This document shows positions 1 through 7,619 of a stretch of DNA of 64,000 bases, piece after piece. Where the stretch lies: contig JAJCZZ010000059.1 in the NCBI GenBank assembly GCA_029262115.1, positions 2,501-66,500 of the forward strand, written 5' to 3'. Source of the DNA: Gemmatimonadota bacterium. Its GTDB lineage: Bacteria; Gemmatimonadota; Gemmatimonadetes; Longimicrobiales; Gaopeijiaceae. The position numbers and the translations under genes were made by a program. The notes under the pieces were generated by a model. The model was not told the origin of the DNA. It did not search any database and worked only from the letters and a program-made list of their open reading frames with translations. Numbering within the stretch: the first letter of the stretch is position 1; each line of letters starts with the position of its first letter.

Positions 1-50
1 CAGCTTCTGATGCCCATGGACCGCCGGCCCCCTCGTCCGCAGACGAACAC

Positions 51-88
51 GGCCCCGGAGCTGGACCAAGTTCTGGTCCGCCGGGGCC
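51..88. other. GC-rich hairpin, possible terminator
   Basis: Bases 51-58 (ggccccgg) pair perfectly with 81-88, and ggacc at 63-67 pairs with ggtcc at 75-79 around a short loop. There is no T-tract on either strand, so it is either a factor-dependent terminator structure or simply a hairpin. No gene can be placed in 1-284. Confidence 0.35.
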
Positions 89-123
89 GCGGGAGCCCGT
101 CCGATCACGGCACGGGCACTAGA

Positions 124-286
124 AGTGTGGTGCTACGAAAGTGTCTCGGCCATTCGAGAGCCGATGCATCCGGCCCTGGGTCGTTGCTCCTCCTCGAAAT
201 AGCGGTGCTATTCCTCGTCGTCGCGCCTACCAGGATCCGGCGCCTCGACCCTCTCGGTGGCTCGCGAACTTTCGCAACACCACACT
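124..286 (+). repeat. MITE-like intergenic repeat, copy A, with terminal inverted repeats
   Basis: The ends are imperfect inverted repeats of 19 bases: agtgtggtgctacgaaagt at 124-142 and its near-complement at 268-286 (17 of 19 match). The trinucleotide aga flanks both ends (121-123, 287-289), which could be a target duplication. The interior matches, with gaps, the reverse complement of 5561-5679, including a 24-base exact stretch ending in ggccattcgag. It abuts the stop codon of the lipoprotein gene at 285. No coding capacity was recognised. It could be a non-autonomous mobile repeat or a conserved 3'-end structure. Confidence 0.5.
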
Positions 287-1130
287 AGAACAACTTCTTC
301 AGGCTCTTCGGCCAGTTCTTCTCGAAGTCGATGCTCAACTGAAAGATGACTCCACTCTGCTTGAGGTCGCGACACCTCACGCCCTGGAGTGTCCCTGCGT
401 CCTCGGCTTCGGCCAGGAGCTTATTGACACGGGTGATCGCACGAGGCGTGCCGCCGTGCGACGTCCCATGGACGACCTGCGGATTCGGGTGGTTGGCCGG
501 GATCGGCCCCAGAGGCTCATTGAGCAAGTCGATACCTACCTTGTTTACCGGAGGGCTACCATCTTCGGGGTAGCTACCGGGCTCCGGCTCCGCTCCATCC
601 AGCCACCACAGGAGCTCCGCCACCTCCGCCGACATGTTGCCGGTCTCCGCGTAGGTCGGAAAAACGACTCCGGCCACGGTGCTATTCACGGTGCCCGGTG
701 TCCCCACGCCGTCGATCCCGGACCACCAGAACGTGCCATCCCAAACGGCGCGCCCGATGTGGGTCACGTACCTTGGACCGCCAACGGGGTTTTCCTCCTT
801 GATCAGGACGAAGCCGTCCTTCTCATTGACGTCGTCTTTTCGATAGGAGATGCCGTCGGGCGACAGATTGTAAAAGTCGTTCCCGTCGAGGTCTTCGTAC
901 GAATTCGCCTGGCAGAACCGGTGCCACTCCAACGTCTTGCGGTTCTGTTCCCACCTCTGAGGCTCATATACGAATTTGGCGGACTGCCCGACCTTCTTTC
1001 CCGCCTCCGCGGTCACAAGGAAGTCGTCGGGCACCAGAGGCTCGACACCTGAGTCTGTCGTGCAACCTACGGAAAACAGAAGGGGGATAGCGAGGAGGAT
1101 GGCACCTCCGCGCGAGGGGGGTCTTGGCAT
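285..1130 (-). CDS. predicted lipoprotein of unknown function
   Basis: A 281-residue protein with an N-terminal lipoprotein signal: a basic start, a hydrophobic stretch and the lipobox FSVGC at about residues 18-22. It is therefore likely tethered to a membrane outside the cytoplasm. I chose the ATG at 1130 because it places the signal peptide at the N-terminus; an upstream in-frame start would add 14 non-signal-like residues. The mature part has Trp- and Gly-rich segments (residues about 100-160) and ends with a basic, Leu-rich tail. I recognise no domain or catalytic motif. Its stop codon touches the MITE-like repeat at 124-286, and tRNA-Arg lies upstream. Confidence 0.7.
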   Translation of the reverse strand: MPRPPSRGGAILLAIPLLFSVGCTTDSGVEPLVPDDFLVTAEAGKKVGQSAKFVYEPQRWEQNRKTLEWHRFCQANSYEDLDGNDFYNLSPDGISYRKDDVNEKDGFVLIKEENPVGGPRYVTHIGRAVWDGTFWWSGIDGVGTPGTVNSTVAGVVFPTYAETGNMSAEVAELLWWLDGAEPEPGSYPEDGSPPVNKVGIDLLNEPLGPIPANHPNPQVVHGTSHGGTPRAITRVNKLLAEAEDAGTLQGVRCRDLKQSGVIFQLSIDFEKNWPKSLKKLF

Positions 1131-1255
1131 GCATGCGCTCCATGGGGGAGACCGACACCACCAAGGTACCAAAAAGGGCCGGCCGCTCCAAGGTTTTTTT
1201 TTGGCGCCAGACGCGCCTGCTCCGGCCTGGAGCCATGCTCGATTCCTGCGTTGAA

Positions 1256-1329
1256 TGCGCCTGCTGGGACTCGAACCCAGGACCCTCGGCTTAGAAGGCC
1301 GATGCTCTATCCAGCTGAGCTACAGGCGC
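1256..1329 (-). tRNA. tRNA-Arg (anticodon TCT)
   Basis: A 74-base cloverleaf on the minus strand. The acceptor stem GCGCCTG (1323-1329) pairs with CAGGCGC (1257-1263), with discriminator A at 1256. The anticodon stem TCGGC/GCCGA encloses loop CTTCTAA, giving anticodon TCT (complement of 1293-1295). The T-arm CTGGG-TTCGAGT-CCCAG is canonical. CCA is not encoded. It reads AGA codons. Confidence 0.95.
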
Positions 1330-1426
1330 CCACCGCGCACGCGCGGCTCGCCGCAAACTAGAGTCCCGTCACCAAGTACTCAACGATCCGTGTTGGGAAG
1401 CGGCCAAGACTGCTCCCCCCGAGGCT

Positions 1427-1888
1427 CTAACCAGATATCCGAAAGACCACCGTGCCCTCTTCCTGGCCCGTACAGTCATCCGCGACCAATCGACCGTCGA
1501 CCCGATCCCCATAGCCTACCGATCGAGCGTCGATTCGGATTTCCCCGGGACACTCGGACCCGTACTTGAGCGCGAGTCGGAGCCGGTCGTCCTTCAGTTC
1601 TCCACCTCCATTCGCGGTAACCGACAACGCCGGGATGGCGAGTGACGCGATCAGTTCGGACGGCGGACCGTAGATCCGGAGCGTGACGGGGAGGGATGTC
1701 CCCTGGATGGCGACCGTCCCGTCGTAGTTCCGCTCCACCACCCGTCGGTCGGTTGGACTCGAGACCGGTTCGATCTCACCGATCTCCGGAGCGCCGGATC
1801 CGCAGCCGACCGCCAGGAACAGAGTCGACAGAATGGCGGCACGGCAGGGGAAGTTCAACGGGTAGCTCCAGGCACGATAGTTCATCAT
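1427..1888 (-). CDS. small predicted lipoprotein, unknown function
   Basis: A 153-residue protein. The start is placed at the ATG at 1888 (a second ATG follows at once) because a lipoprotein signal begins there and ends with the lipobox AVGC near residue 27. The mature domain, from about residue 55 onward, alternates hydrophobic and polar residues and reads like a small all-beta domain (strands around VAIQGTSLPVTLRIYG and EGTVVFRISG). No family was recognised. It stands alone between tRNA-Arg and the integrase region on the same strand as tRNA-Arg. No strong Shine-Dalgarno is visible. Confidence 0.6.
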   Translation of the reverse strand: MMNYRAWSYPLNFPCRAAILSTLFLAVGCGSGAPEIGEIEPVSSPTDRRVVERNYDGTVAIQGTSLPVTLRIYGPPSELIASLAIPALSVTANGGGELKDDRLRLALKYGSECPGEIRIDARSVGYGDRVDGRLVADDCTGQEEGTVVFRISG

Positions 1889-2271
1889 GAGGGAATGGCC
1901 CTGCAGATGACGTGCCACGGGGCGGCCGGATCGACTGCGGGCGTCGCTTCGCGACGCTCCTCGTCCGTTCGGGGGTCGACATACGGAGTCGCCCACCACT
2001 TCTGCCCCGAACGCCGAACCTACGGTTCTGGTCCGCGATTCCTCGCGGACCGCGGCCTTTTCAGGGCCGCTGAATCCGGCCGCCCCCTGCTCCCAAAGCA
2101 TGAGAATGCGCCCTTAGCCGGGTTCACTCCGATTCACGGCGCACACCCTCTCTCCTTGCCGTACCTGGGGTTTAGGCCCAATACTGTACCGTCGTTGAGC
2201 TTCACTCTGGTTCTCTGCGTCTTGTGCAAGGTGCGTGCAATGCGGGGAACCCCTCCCGTGGAGGGACGGGC
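1889..2271. other. gap without a gene; holds the left attachment remnant and the integrase upstream region
   Basis: About 380 bases without a supportable gene. Both-strand reading frames through it are shadows. It contains the tRNA-Pro-like remnant at 2076-2100 and, presumably, the integrase promoter, although no convincing -35/-10 pair was found. Confidence 0.6.
2076..2100 (-). repeat. left attachment-site remnant matching the tRNA-Pro anticodon arm
   Basis: Bases 2076-2100 match 5402-5426 of the intact tRNA-Pro at 23 of 25 positions; the last 18 (ccccctgctcccaaagca) are identical. This is the 3' side and anticodon loop of the tRNA. The match stops at 2100, where the tRNA would continue into its 5' half, as expected of one end of an integrated element. 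It lies 171 bases before the integrase start. Confidence 0.7.
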
Positions 2272-3564
2272 ATGGCTCGGCTTACGAAGCGGATGGTGGA
2301 CGCGGCAACGGCGGAAGGGTCAGGGTGGACCTGGCTCGGCGATGACGAGGTGCCGGGCTTCGGCGCGCTCGTCTACCCGAGCGGGACGAAGACCTTCGCG
2401 CTCCGGTACCGGACCCAGGCGGGACGGCAGCGGATGCTCAAGCTGGGGCACTTCGGCGAGCTGACGGTTCAGCACGCACGCGACATCGCCCGGAGGGAGA
2501 AGGTCCAGGTACTGGAGGGCAAGGATCCTCGGGCCGAGCGAGAGCGAGAGGCGGTGGGCATCCGCACGGTTGCGGATCTCATGACCCGCTGGATCGAGGA
2601 CTACGCGAAGGCACACCGGAAGGCGTGGGCCGAGGACCAGCGCCGGGTGGACTCCCGGATCCGCCCGGCCCTCGGCCGCCTACACCTGGAGGATCTTACG
2701 CCGGACCGGCTGGCGAGCTGGCACCGGGCCCTCGGCCGGGAGGCGCCGGTGGAGGCCAACCGCTGCCTGGAGACCCTCCGGGCGGCCTGGCGGTGGGCGC
2801 ATCGCCAAGGGCTTCTGGCCGAGGGCCTCACTGACCCTACCGGGAAGGTGAGGCGCTTCCGGGAGCGGAGCCGGGACCGCTGGCTTCGACGGGAGGAGCT
2901 GGAGCGTCTCATGGCCGCGACGGGCAAGCAGGAGGATCCCTACGTTCGAGCTGCGATTCCGCTCCTCCTTCTCACGGGGCTCCGCAAGAGCGAGCTGTTC
3001 TCCGCCCGCTGGGAACACGTGGAGCTGGAGCGGGGCGAGATCCGCCTACCGGAAACGAAGAGCGGGGAGGCTCAGGTCCGCCTCCTCCCCCCGCAGGCGG
3101 TTGAGATCCTCCGGGAGCTGCCCCGCTACAAGGAAAGCCCGTTCGTCTTCCCCTCTCCCCAGGATCCCAGGCGGCACCCCCGTCGCGACTTCAAGCCGCA
3201 GTGGAAGGCGATCCGGGCGGAGTCCGAGCTGAAGGATGTGACGCTCCACGACCTGCGGCGCACGGCCGGATCCTTCATGGCTCAGGCGGGCGTACCGCTC
3301 CAGGTGATCCAGCATGTCCTCGGGCACTCGCACCCGGGGGTCACAAAGCTCTACGCCCGGCTGGCGTCGGAGAACGAGCGGGAGGCGCTGGAGACGCTTG
3401 CCGGGGAACTGAGCGGAATCCTTGGCAACGGAAATGGGGTCAAGCGAAGGACCAAGAGCCCTCGCAGCCTCGAGGATCGCCTGGAGTCCCTCCTGGCGAC
3501 GAACGAACCGGCTGAGACCCTGGCGGCGCGGCTGCGGGCGCTGGCCTCGGAGCTGGAGGGATAG
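2272..3564 (+). CDS. P4-type tyrosine recombinase (site-specific integrase)
   Basis: A 430-residue integrase. The first 80 or so residues form the arm-DNA-binding domain typical of P4-like integrases (pattern ending in KLGHFGELTVQHAR); a core-binding SAM-like domain follows at about 100-200 and the catalytic domain at about 205-375. The active-site set is complete: Arg238 (TGLRKSEL), His326 and Arg329 (LHDLRR), His352 (LGHSH) and Tyr361. The start at 2272 has a strong site ggaggg just upstream, while an upstream in-frame ATG does not. It should cut and join DNA at tRNA-Pro, given the att repeats. A basic, low-complexity C-terminal tail (about 385-430) extends beyond the usual domain. The next gene begins 4 bases after its stop. 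Confidence 0.93.
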   Translation: MARLTKRMVDAATAEGSGWTWLGDDEVPGFGALVYPSGTKTFALRYRTQAGRQRMLKLGHFGELTVQHARDIARREKVQVLEGKDPRAEREREAVGIRTVADLMTRWIEDYAKAHRKAWAEDQRRVDSRIRPALGRLHLEDLTPDRLASWHRALGREAPVEANRCLETLRAAWRWAHRQGLLAEGLTDPTGKVRRFRERSRDRWLRREELERLMAATGKQEDPYVRAAIPLLLLTGLRKSELFSARWEHVELERGEIRLPETKSGEAQVRLLPPQAVEILRELPRYKESPFVFPSPQDPRRHPRRDFKPQWKAIRAESELKDVTLHDLRRTAGSFMAQAGVPLQVIQHVLGHSHPGVTKLYARLASENEREALETLAGELSGILGNGNGVKRRTKSPRSLEDRLESLLATNEPAETLAARLRALASELEG

Positions 3565-3568
3565 CCCG

Positions 3569-4291
3569 ATGGAGCGCCGAGAGGATGATTTCAGCGAGGG
3601 CCGTCTACGGGATCTCCTGGAGAAGGCGAAGCCGTTCCGCCGAAACCTCACGCCAACCGAAGCCGAGCGACGTGCTTTGGACGTTCTCCGAAGGGCGGCC
3701 GTTGAGCCCAGCCTTTCCTTGCAGGCGAAGGCCCGACTGGCGGCGCTCGAAATCGTCCGGCAGTCGTGGACCACCTACGTGGCCACCTCCGGAATGATCT
3801 CGACCGGCCTGGACCGGGAGACCTTCATGGGACTGAAGCCGGGCGAGCCGATACCCATCTCTCCGGAGACCGCCGAAGGATTACCGATCGCTCGCGGCAC
3901 ATCCGACGGTTTGGACCGGCTGCAAGAGTGGATGCGGTCGAACCTGCGCGAGGCGGAAGCGCTTGAGGCCGAAACGGAGCGAAGAGGGATCTTTCTGGAC
4001 CCGGAGCGACTGGCCAGGAGCAAGGTTCAGACCGGCGAGAGGGGTGCCAATCGGATGCTCCTCACCGAGCACGTCAGGGCTCTCCTCCGTGAGCAATTCC
4101 CCGGCTGGGAGGACGGCACCCCCTTCCCCGGAGCCAACACCTCCGAGTTGCGGGGTGCCCTCAGGGCGAAGCTCATGGCTCTCGTCGGATCCACGCAGGC
4201 GGGCGTTGATTCCGGCGCCGTGCTACTCGACCTGTGGAAGACATCGACGCCCGGCGAGGCGGCCCGCTCTACAACATCATCAACAACCTGA
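3569..4291 (+). CDS. integrase-coupled protein of unknown family, probably frameshifted near its 3' end
   Basis: A 240-residue charged, helical, soluble protein (no signal peptide or membrane segment). It starts 4 bases after the integrase stop, with ggaggg inside the end of int acting as its ribosome site, so the two are very likely translationally coupled. No domain was recognised. The last 20 or so codons lose the strong G/C third-position bias. In the neighbouring frame, from about 4233 to a stop at 4306-4308, the bias returns (20 of 24 codons) and the peptide ends plausibly in GPLYNIINNLKNPGR. I infer a small indel near 4225-4233 that altered the native C-terminus. It may be an accessory DNA-binding protein of the element, but nothing proves this. 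Confidence 0.7.
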   Translation: MERREDDFSEGRLRDLLEKAKPFRRNLTPTEAERRALDVLRRAAVEPSLSLQAKARLAALEIVRQSWTTYVATSGMISTGLDRETFMGLKPGEPIPISPETAEGLPIARGTSDGLDRLQEWMRSNLREAEALEAETERRGIFLDPERLARSKVQTGERGANRMLLTEHVRALLREQFPGWEDGTPFPGANTSELRGALRAKLMALVGSTQAGVDSGAVLLDLWKTSTPGEAARSTTSSTT

Positions 4292-4337
4292 AGAATCCGG
4301 GGCGTTGACCACTCAGCGCCACCTGGCCGCGCCGAAT

Positions 4338-4664
4338 TCAATCCGCACCTCCCTCCCGGGACGTTCCGTCCTGTCGCGACTTCGAATTAGGGACTGCCTC
4401 TTGCGCCGCTCCATCAAGGTCCACGGAGAGTGGAGGCACTTCCTCCGCAGATGACTCCCCCCACAGCATTTCCCAAGACGGGGAGTCCGTGATCAGTCGC
4501 TCCGTCGGACGAGAAAACGCCGAAGGGCCATTCGTAGACATGTTCTCCAGGCGATAGAATTCGAGCGGGAGCACTCCTTCAGGGGCAGCGGACGAGGTGC
4601 ATCCACTCAGGATCATCGTCACCACGACGAAGAACCCCAACGGGAACCTGGTTCTCGCACCCAT
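4338..4664 (-). CDS. small lipoprotein, possibly a truncated PrcB-like protein
   Basis: A 108-residue protein with a clear lipoprotein signal (hydrophobic residues 8-20, lipobox LSGC at 19-22) and a good ribosome site (aggggga) upstream of the ATG at 4664. Residues about 57-72 (RLITDSPSWEMLW) resemble the start of the small C-terminal domain found in PrcB-type secreted proteins, but the usual following strands and Gly-rich motif are missing and the final 30 residues are polar and repetitive. It may be truncated or frameshifted. The upstream membrane-protein gene overlaps its start if read through its own frameshift. Confidence 0.5.
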   Translation of the reverse strand: MGARTRFPLGFFVVVTMILSGCTSSAAPEGVLPLEFYRLENMSTNGPSAFSRPTERLITDSPSWEMLWGESSAEEVPPLSVDLDGAAQEAVPNSKSRQDGTSREGGAD

Positions 4665-5319
4665 AGGTCATCTCCCCCTAATTCGCGGCCGCTGCGTGAT
4701 TGACGAGTCCATTTCCAGAACCGCTCCAGGCGAGCGGCGTGGCCGTCGACATCAGCCGGTTCAAGGCGGGGCAGCACGATCTCTTCCACGCCCCTGACGG
4801 CCTCATCCACCATCTTCCCGAATGGATCCTCCTCGGGATCGTCCCTCGCTCGGTAAACAACCTCCTCAGCCCTCTCCAGGCGGGCAAGGTCACTAGCCCT
4901 GGGCACTCTACCTGCTCGACGCTCCGCGTCCCGCCGGATCCGAACCAAAGGACTTCCGCCTCAATCACCTCCAGTTCCGACCAGGCATCGATGACGAGTC
5001 GTAGCCTTCGCTGGTAGACGACTTCGTCGGTCCGGGGATCCATCAAAGGGCCGTTCCGCTCCTCAGCTTGTCCGAGTTCCGCGAACGCTGTCGTTGCCTC
5101 TCCGGGAGGAATCAACGGGCTCCGGGCTGATCGTAGCTGGTTCCTGAAGTGGTAGACCTTCCTGAGAAGCCGACGACTCAAGTCATGTTCGTCCCGCCCT
5201 CGTAACTGACGCCGCCACTCGCTGACCCCCTTCCAGGCCGCATAGGCGCCCACGACGGCCGAAGCCGTGAGGACGGCGTTGAGCAGCACCGTGACGACCT
5301 GGACTATGTCGACGTCCAT
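4619..5319 (-). pseudogene. membrane-anchored protein of unknown family, apparently frameshifted
   Basis: The gene starts at the ATG at 5319 (residues 1-12 MDVDIVQVVTVL). It has one N-terminal membrane helix (about residues 8-30), then a basic, helical cytosolic part (WRRQLRGRDEHDLSRRLLRKVYHF) that resembles small single-helix proteins common in bacteria, for which I know no function. Read straight through, the frame continues to 4678, but after about 4950 its sequence turns Trp/Pro/Ser-rich. From there the adjacent frame carries a convincing acidic helical peptide (DLARLERAEEVVYRARDD) that runs to 4619. A one-frame slip near 4930-4955 therefore probably splits the gene. A sequencing error is the alternative. 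Confidence 0.55.
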
Positions 5320-5381
5320 TCCCGCGAGAACTCCCGTGCAATCTTGGTGCAATGCCGGGAATCACGATTCCCACTCCGCAA

Positions 5382-5455
5382 TCGGGGCGGCCGGATTCGA
5401 ACCGGCGACCCCCTGCTCCCAAAGCAGGTGCGCTACCGAGCTGCGCCACGCCCCG
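5382..5455 (-). tRNA. tRNA-Pro (anticodon TGG), integration target
   Basis: A 74-base cloverleaf on the minus strand. The acceptor CGGGGCG (5449-5455) pairs with CGCCCCG (5383-5389), with discriminator A at 5382. The anticodon stem CCTGC/GCAGG encloses loop TTTGGGA with anticodon TGG (complement of 5419-5421). The T-arm GCCGG-TTCGAAT-CCGGC is perfect. CCA is not encoded. Its anticodon loop region is the common core of three repeats (2089-2100, 5415-5426, 8104-8115), and its whole 5' half is duplicated at 8104-8146. Confidence 0.96.
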
Positions 5456-5560
5456 TGTGTGTACCTTATTCCCTCCGAATCATACCTTGTCTGTCTGCAC
5501 GCTGGTAGGTCCGAACCACCGTTTTCGTCGGCTTTCAGCGATCGAGGACGGCTACGCGGT

Positions 5561-5679
5561 GAGCCACCGAGAGGGCCGAGGCGCGACCCAGGTCTTAACG
5601 ACCCGGGGCCGGACGGATGCGGGCACCGCTCGAAGCGTGGTCCCCTCGAATGGCCGAGACACTTTCGTAACACTACACC
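5561..5679 (-). repeat. MITE-like intergenic repeat, copy B (partial)
   Basis: On the minus strand this reads as a gapped match to 124-266, including an exact 24-base block (acgaaagtgtctcggccattcgag), ccgggtcgtt-like and ccctctcggtggctc blocks. One terminal arm (5661-5679) is kept; the other is not recognisable. Like copy A it sits just 3' of a minus-strand gene (stop of the TauE gene at 5689). Confidence 0.5.
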
Positions 5680-5688
5680 AGCTTAAGC

Positions 5689-6549
5689 TTAGGCTTGTGC
5701 GACTCTCCACAACATGAGCATGCCAACCAGAGCGAACACGACTCCGAGCGTCCTCTCCAGGGTCTCCTGCGGGAGTCGGCTCGCGACGATCGGGCCGAGC
5801 TGTCCTCCTACGATGACCCCGGGGACCGTGAAAAGACACACATTGAGTACGGTCGGGAACGCACCTCCTCCGATCTGGGAAAAGCGCCACAGATGGATCG
5901 TCGCGGCCGAAAGCGCGGTGACCGCGACAACGACGACGCCCGTGCCCACCGCCACTCGACTCGGGACCCGACACCGCCGCAGCAGGAAGTACCCATTGAG
6001 TTCCCCGAGCCCTGTCGAAACCATACCCATGAACAGGGCGCCGAGGCCGGCGAGGAGTTGGCCCTCGGTCCGGTTGCAAACGGTATAGGAGATCTCTTCA
6101 CCTTCGGCCGTCACAAGAGACGTCTCCCCAACGCCAGCTCCGAAGTCCGCCTCCACCCCCTGGTCCAGCCGCTCCAGCTCCTCATGGTCGGGTGCGCGCA
6201 GGAAGGTGAGTGCGACGGCAATCAGCCCCATGCCGAGAACCGCTTCCAGCGCCTCCGTGCGCACGACTCCGGTCAGAAAGCTCCCGATGACCGCTGCCGG
6301 GACGGTGACCATCAGCAACGACCCCGCCAGTCCATAGTCGATGAGCTTTCGGCGTACGTAGGCGGTCACCCCGCTCGCGAATCCGAAGACCTCGGTCACG
6401 AGCCCGATTCCGATCGCCACCTCGGCGGGGAGCCCGAGCAAGAGCAGGAAGATCGGCGCGAAGAAGGTCGCGCCCTCGACGCCCGACGCCATGGCGACCG
6501 TCGCCACGCCGATGGAAACGGGAAGCATATACCAAAATTGAAGAGTCAT
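5689..6549 (-). CDS. TauE/SafE family membrane transporter (sulfite/organosulfur exporter type)
   Basis: A 286-residue integral membrane protein with about eight hydrophobic helices and the two-half layout of the TauE/SafE family (the N-terminal half carries GVEGATFFAPIFLLLLGLP, the C-terminal half STGLGELNGYFLLRR). Family members export sulfite, sulfoacetate or related anions from the cytoplasm. The substrate here is unknown. A roughly 35-residue acidic cytosolic loop lies between the halves (about 130-165). It stands alone on its strand in the tRNA-Pro-flanked segment, so it is likely cargo. The ATG at 6549 starts directly with the first helix. Confidence 0.85.
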   Translation of the reverse strand: MTLQFWYMLPVSIGVATVAMASGVEGATFFAPIFLLLLGLPAEVAIGIGLVTEVFGFASGVTAYVRRKLIDYGLAGSLLMVTVPAAVIGSFLTGVVRTEALEAVLGMGLIAVALTFLRAPDHEELERLDQGVEADFGAGVGETSLVTAEGEEISYTVCNRTEGQLLAGLGALFMGMVSTGLGELNGYFLLRRCRVPSRVAVGTGVVVVAVTALSAATIHLWRFSQIGGGAFPTVLNVCLFTVPGVIVGGQLGPIVASRLPQETLERTLGVVFALVGMLMLWRVAQA

Positions 6550-6758
6550 GGAGACGGTCCCTGGAGTGGTGCTACGGCGTCTCGATGTTGAACCGCCTCG
6601 GTGTGCGCCGGGGGCAGCCTGGTCCGTAGGCCCGTGCGCTGGCGCTCTCTGGCCTGAGAGAATCGAGGCCGCGCCGGTGTCTCTCGCGTGTGTCGCAAGC
6701 CCAAGCGCGAACGCTGCAAGAGCCGCTGCCTACGCCCGGGGCGGTCGGAGCCACCGGG

Positions 6759-7619
6759 TCATGGCTGCCCACCGAGCAGGTCCCTCATGGTCGCGACGGC
6801 CGACCGGAGGAAGGTGTCGGTCTTGGCGGTCCGCTCCGCCCCGTCGCCCGCATCGAGGACGTGCTGGCGAGTAAGAACCGCACCAAACCAGCCCTCGGAG
6901 TTCCACTGGCCGCCGCCCGGTAGTCGCGGAAGCAGGGTCACGGCTGGTCTCGGGTGGGCGTTCACATACCAATACGGCTGATCGATGAGGGCATCGCCCG
7001 GACTGAACCCGACACCCACACTCCTCCCGGATTCGGCCCCGAGTGTGGGGTCCAGAAGGATCAGCGTGGCCAGGTCGAAGTGGTGCGGCCAGCAGCGCAC
7101 CGGAGTCGCGTGTTCCTCGCTTCCGTGAACGCGTGCCAAGGTCTCGGCCGCATAGGCGAACCACGTCCCCAACTCGTCGAGAGCAGGCCTGATGTCATTC
7201 GAGAACGGTCTCCCATGCGCTACCGGATGCTCCGGCAGGTCGTAGTCGGGGCGAACCAGGTGTACACGCGCATCGCCACCGAACACCCGCCCTACCTGGG
7301 ACTCCGCCCACGCGTAGAGGGCTTCGACATCTCCAGAGGCGAACGTCGCTTCGCACGTCGTCTCTCCCTGTTCGACAAGCGTCATTGCCAATCCCGGAGA
7401 CAGCCCCAGCCTGAGCCCACGCCCTTCGGACAGGAAGCGAGAGCCTCGCGCGTCCCAGGTCAAGCTTCGATGACTGTCGTCGTCCCTCGGACCCACGAAG
7501 GTCGCTCCAAAAGCGGCCAGCGGCTGGACCGCGTGATGTAGCTGCAGTCGCGCCTCCCTGAGATCGGCCGATGGGACTGCCCCGAGATGACTGGCCGAGC
7601 CGCTGCTCATGTGGACCAT
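6759..7619 (-). CDS. conserved protein of unknown function, about 286 residues
   Basis: A soluble protein without signal or membrane helices. It begins with a short Ser/Gly stretch, then LHHAVQPLAAFG and a DDSH motif (about 45-48) followed by LTWD; later come RCWPHHFDLATLI (about 180) and a Gly/Pro-rich segment with SVGVGFSPGD and PYWYVNAHP. I have seen this arrangement in uncharacterised bacterial proteins but can name no activity; the His/Asp-rich motifs might bind a metal. The ATG at 7619 is chosen because coding character is lost further upstream; ATG 7610 is an alternative. It lies in the segment between the two tRNA-Pro repeats. Confidence 0.7.
   Translation of the reverse strand: MVHMSSGSASHLGAVPSADLREARLQLHHAVQPLAAFGATFVGPRDDDSHRSLTWDARGSRFLSEGRGLRLGLSPGLAMTLVEQGETTCEATFASGDVEALYAWAESQVGRVFGGDARVHLVRPDYDLPEHPVAHGRPFSNDIRPALDELGTWFAYAAETLARVHGSEEHATPVRCWPHHFDLATLILLDPTLGAESGRSVGVGFSPGDALIDQPYWYVNAHPRPAVTLLPRLPGGGQWNSEGWFGAVLTRQHVLDAGDGAERTAKTDTFLRSAVATMRDLLGGQP

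Larger units (their letters stand above)
2076..5426. mobile_element. small integrative element in tRNA-Pro
   Basis: This stretch is bounded by the att remnant at 2076-2100 and the anticodon arm of intact tRNA-Pro at 5402-5426. It carries a P4-type integrase next to the left end, a gene coupled to it, a small lipoprotein gene and a membrane-protein gene. The layout (int at one end, intact tRNA restored at the other, displaced tRNA fragment behind int) is the usual one for tRNA-targeting genomic islands. No excisionase, replication or conjugation genes are present, so it is either a minimal or a decayed element. The exact boundaries are inferred from repeats. Confidence 0.6.
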
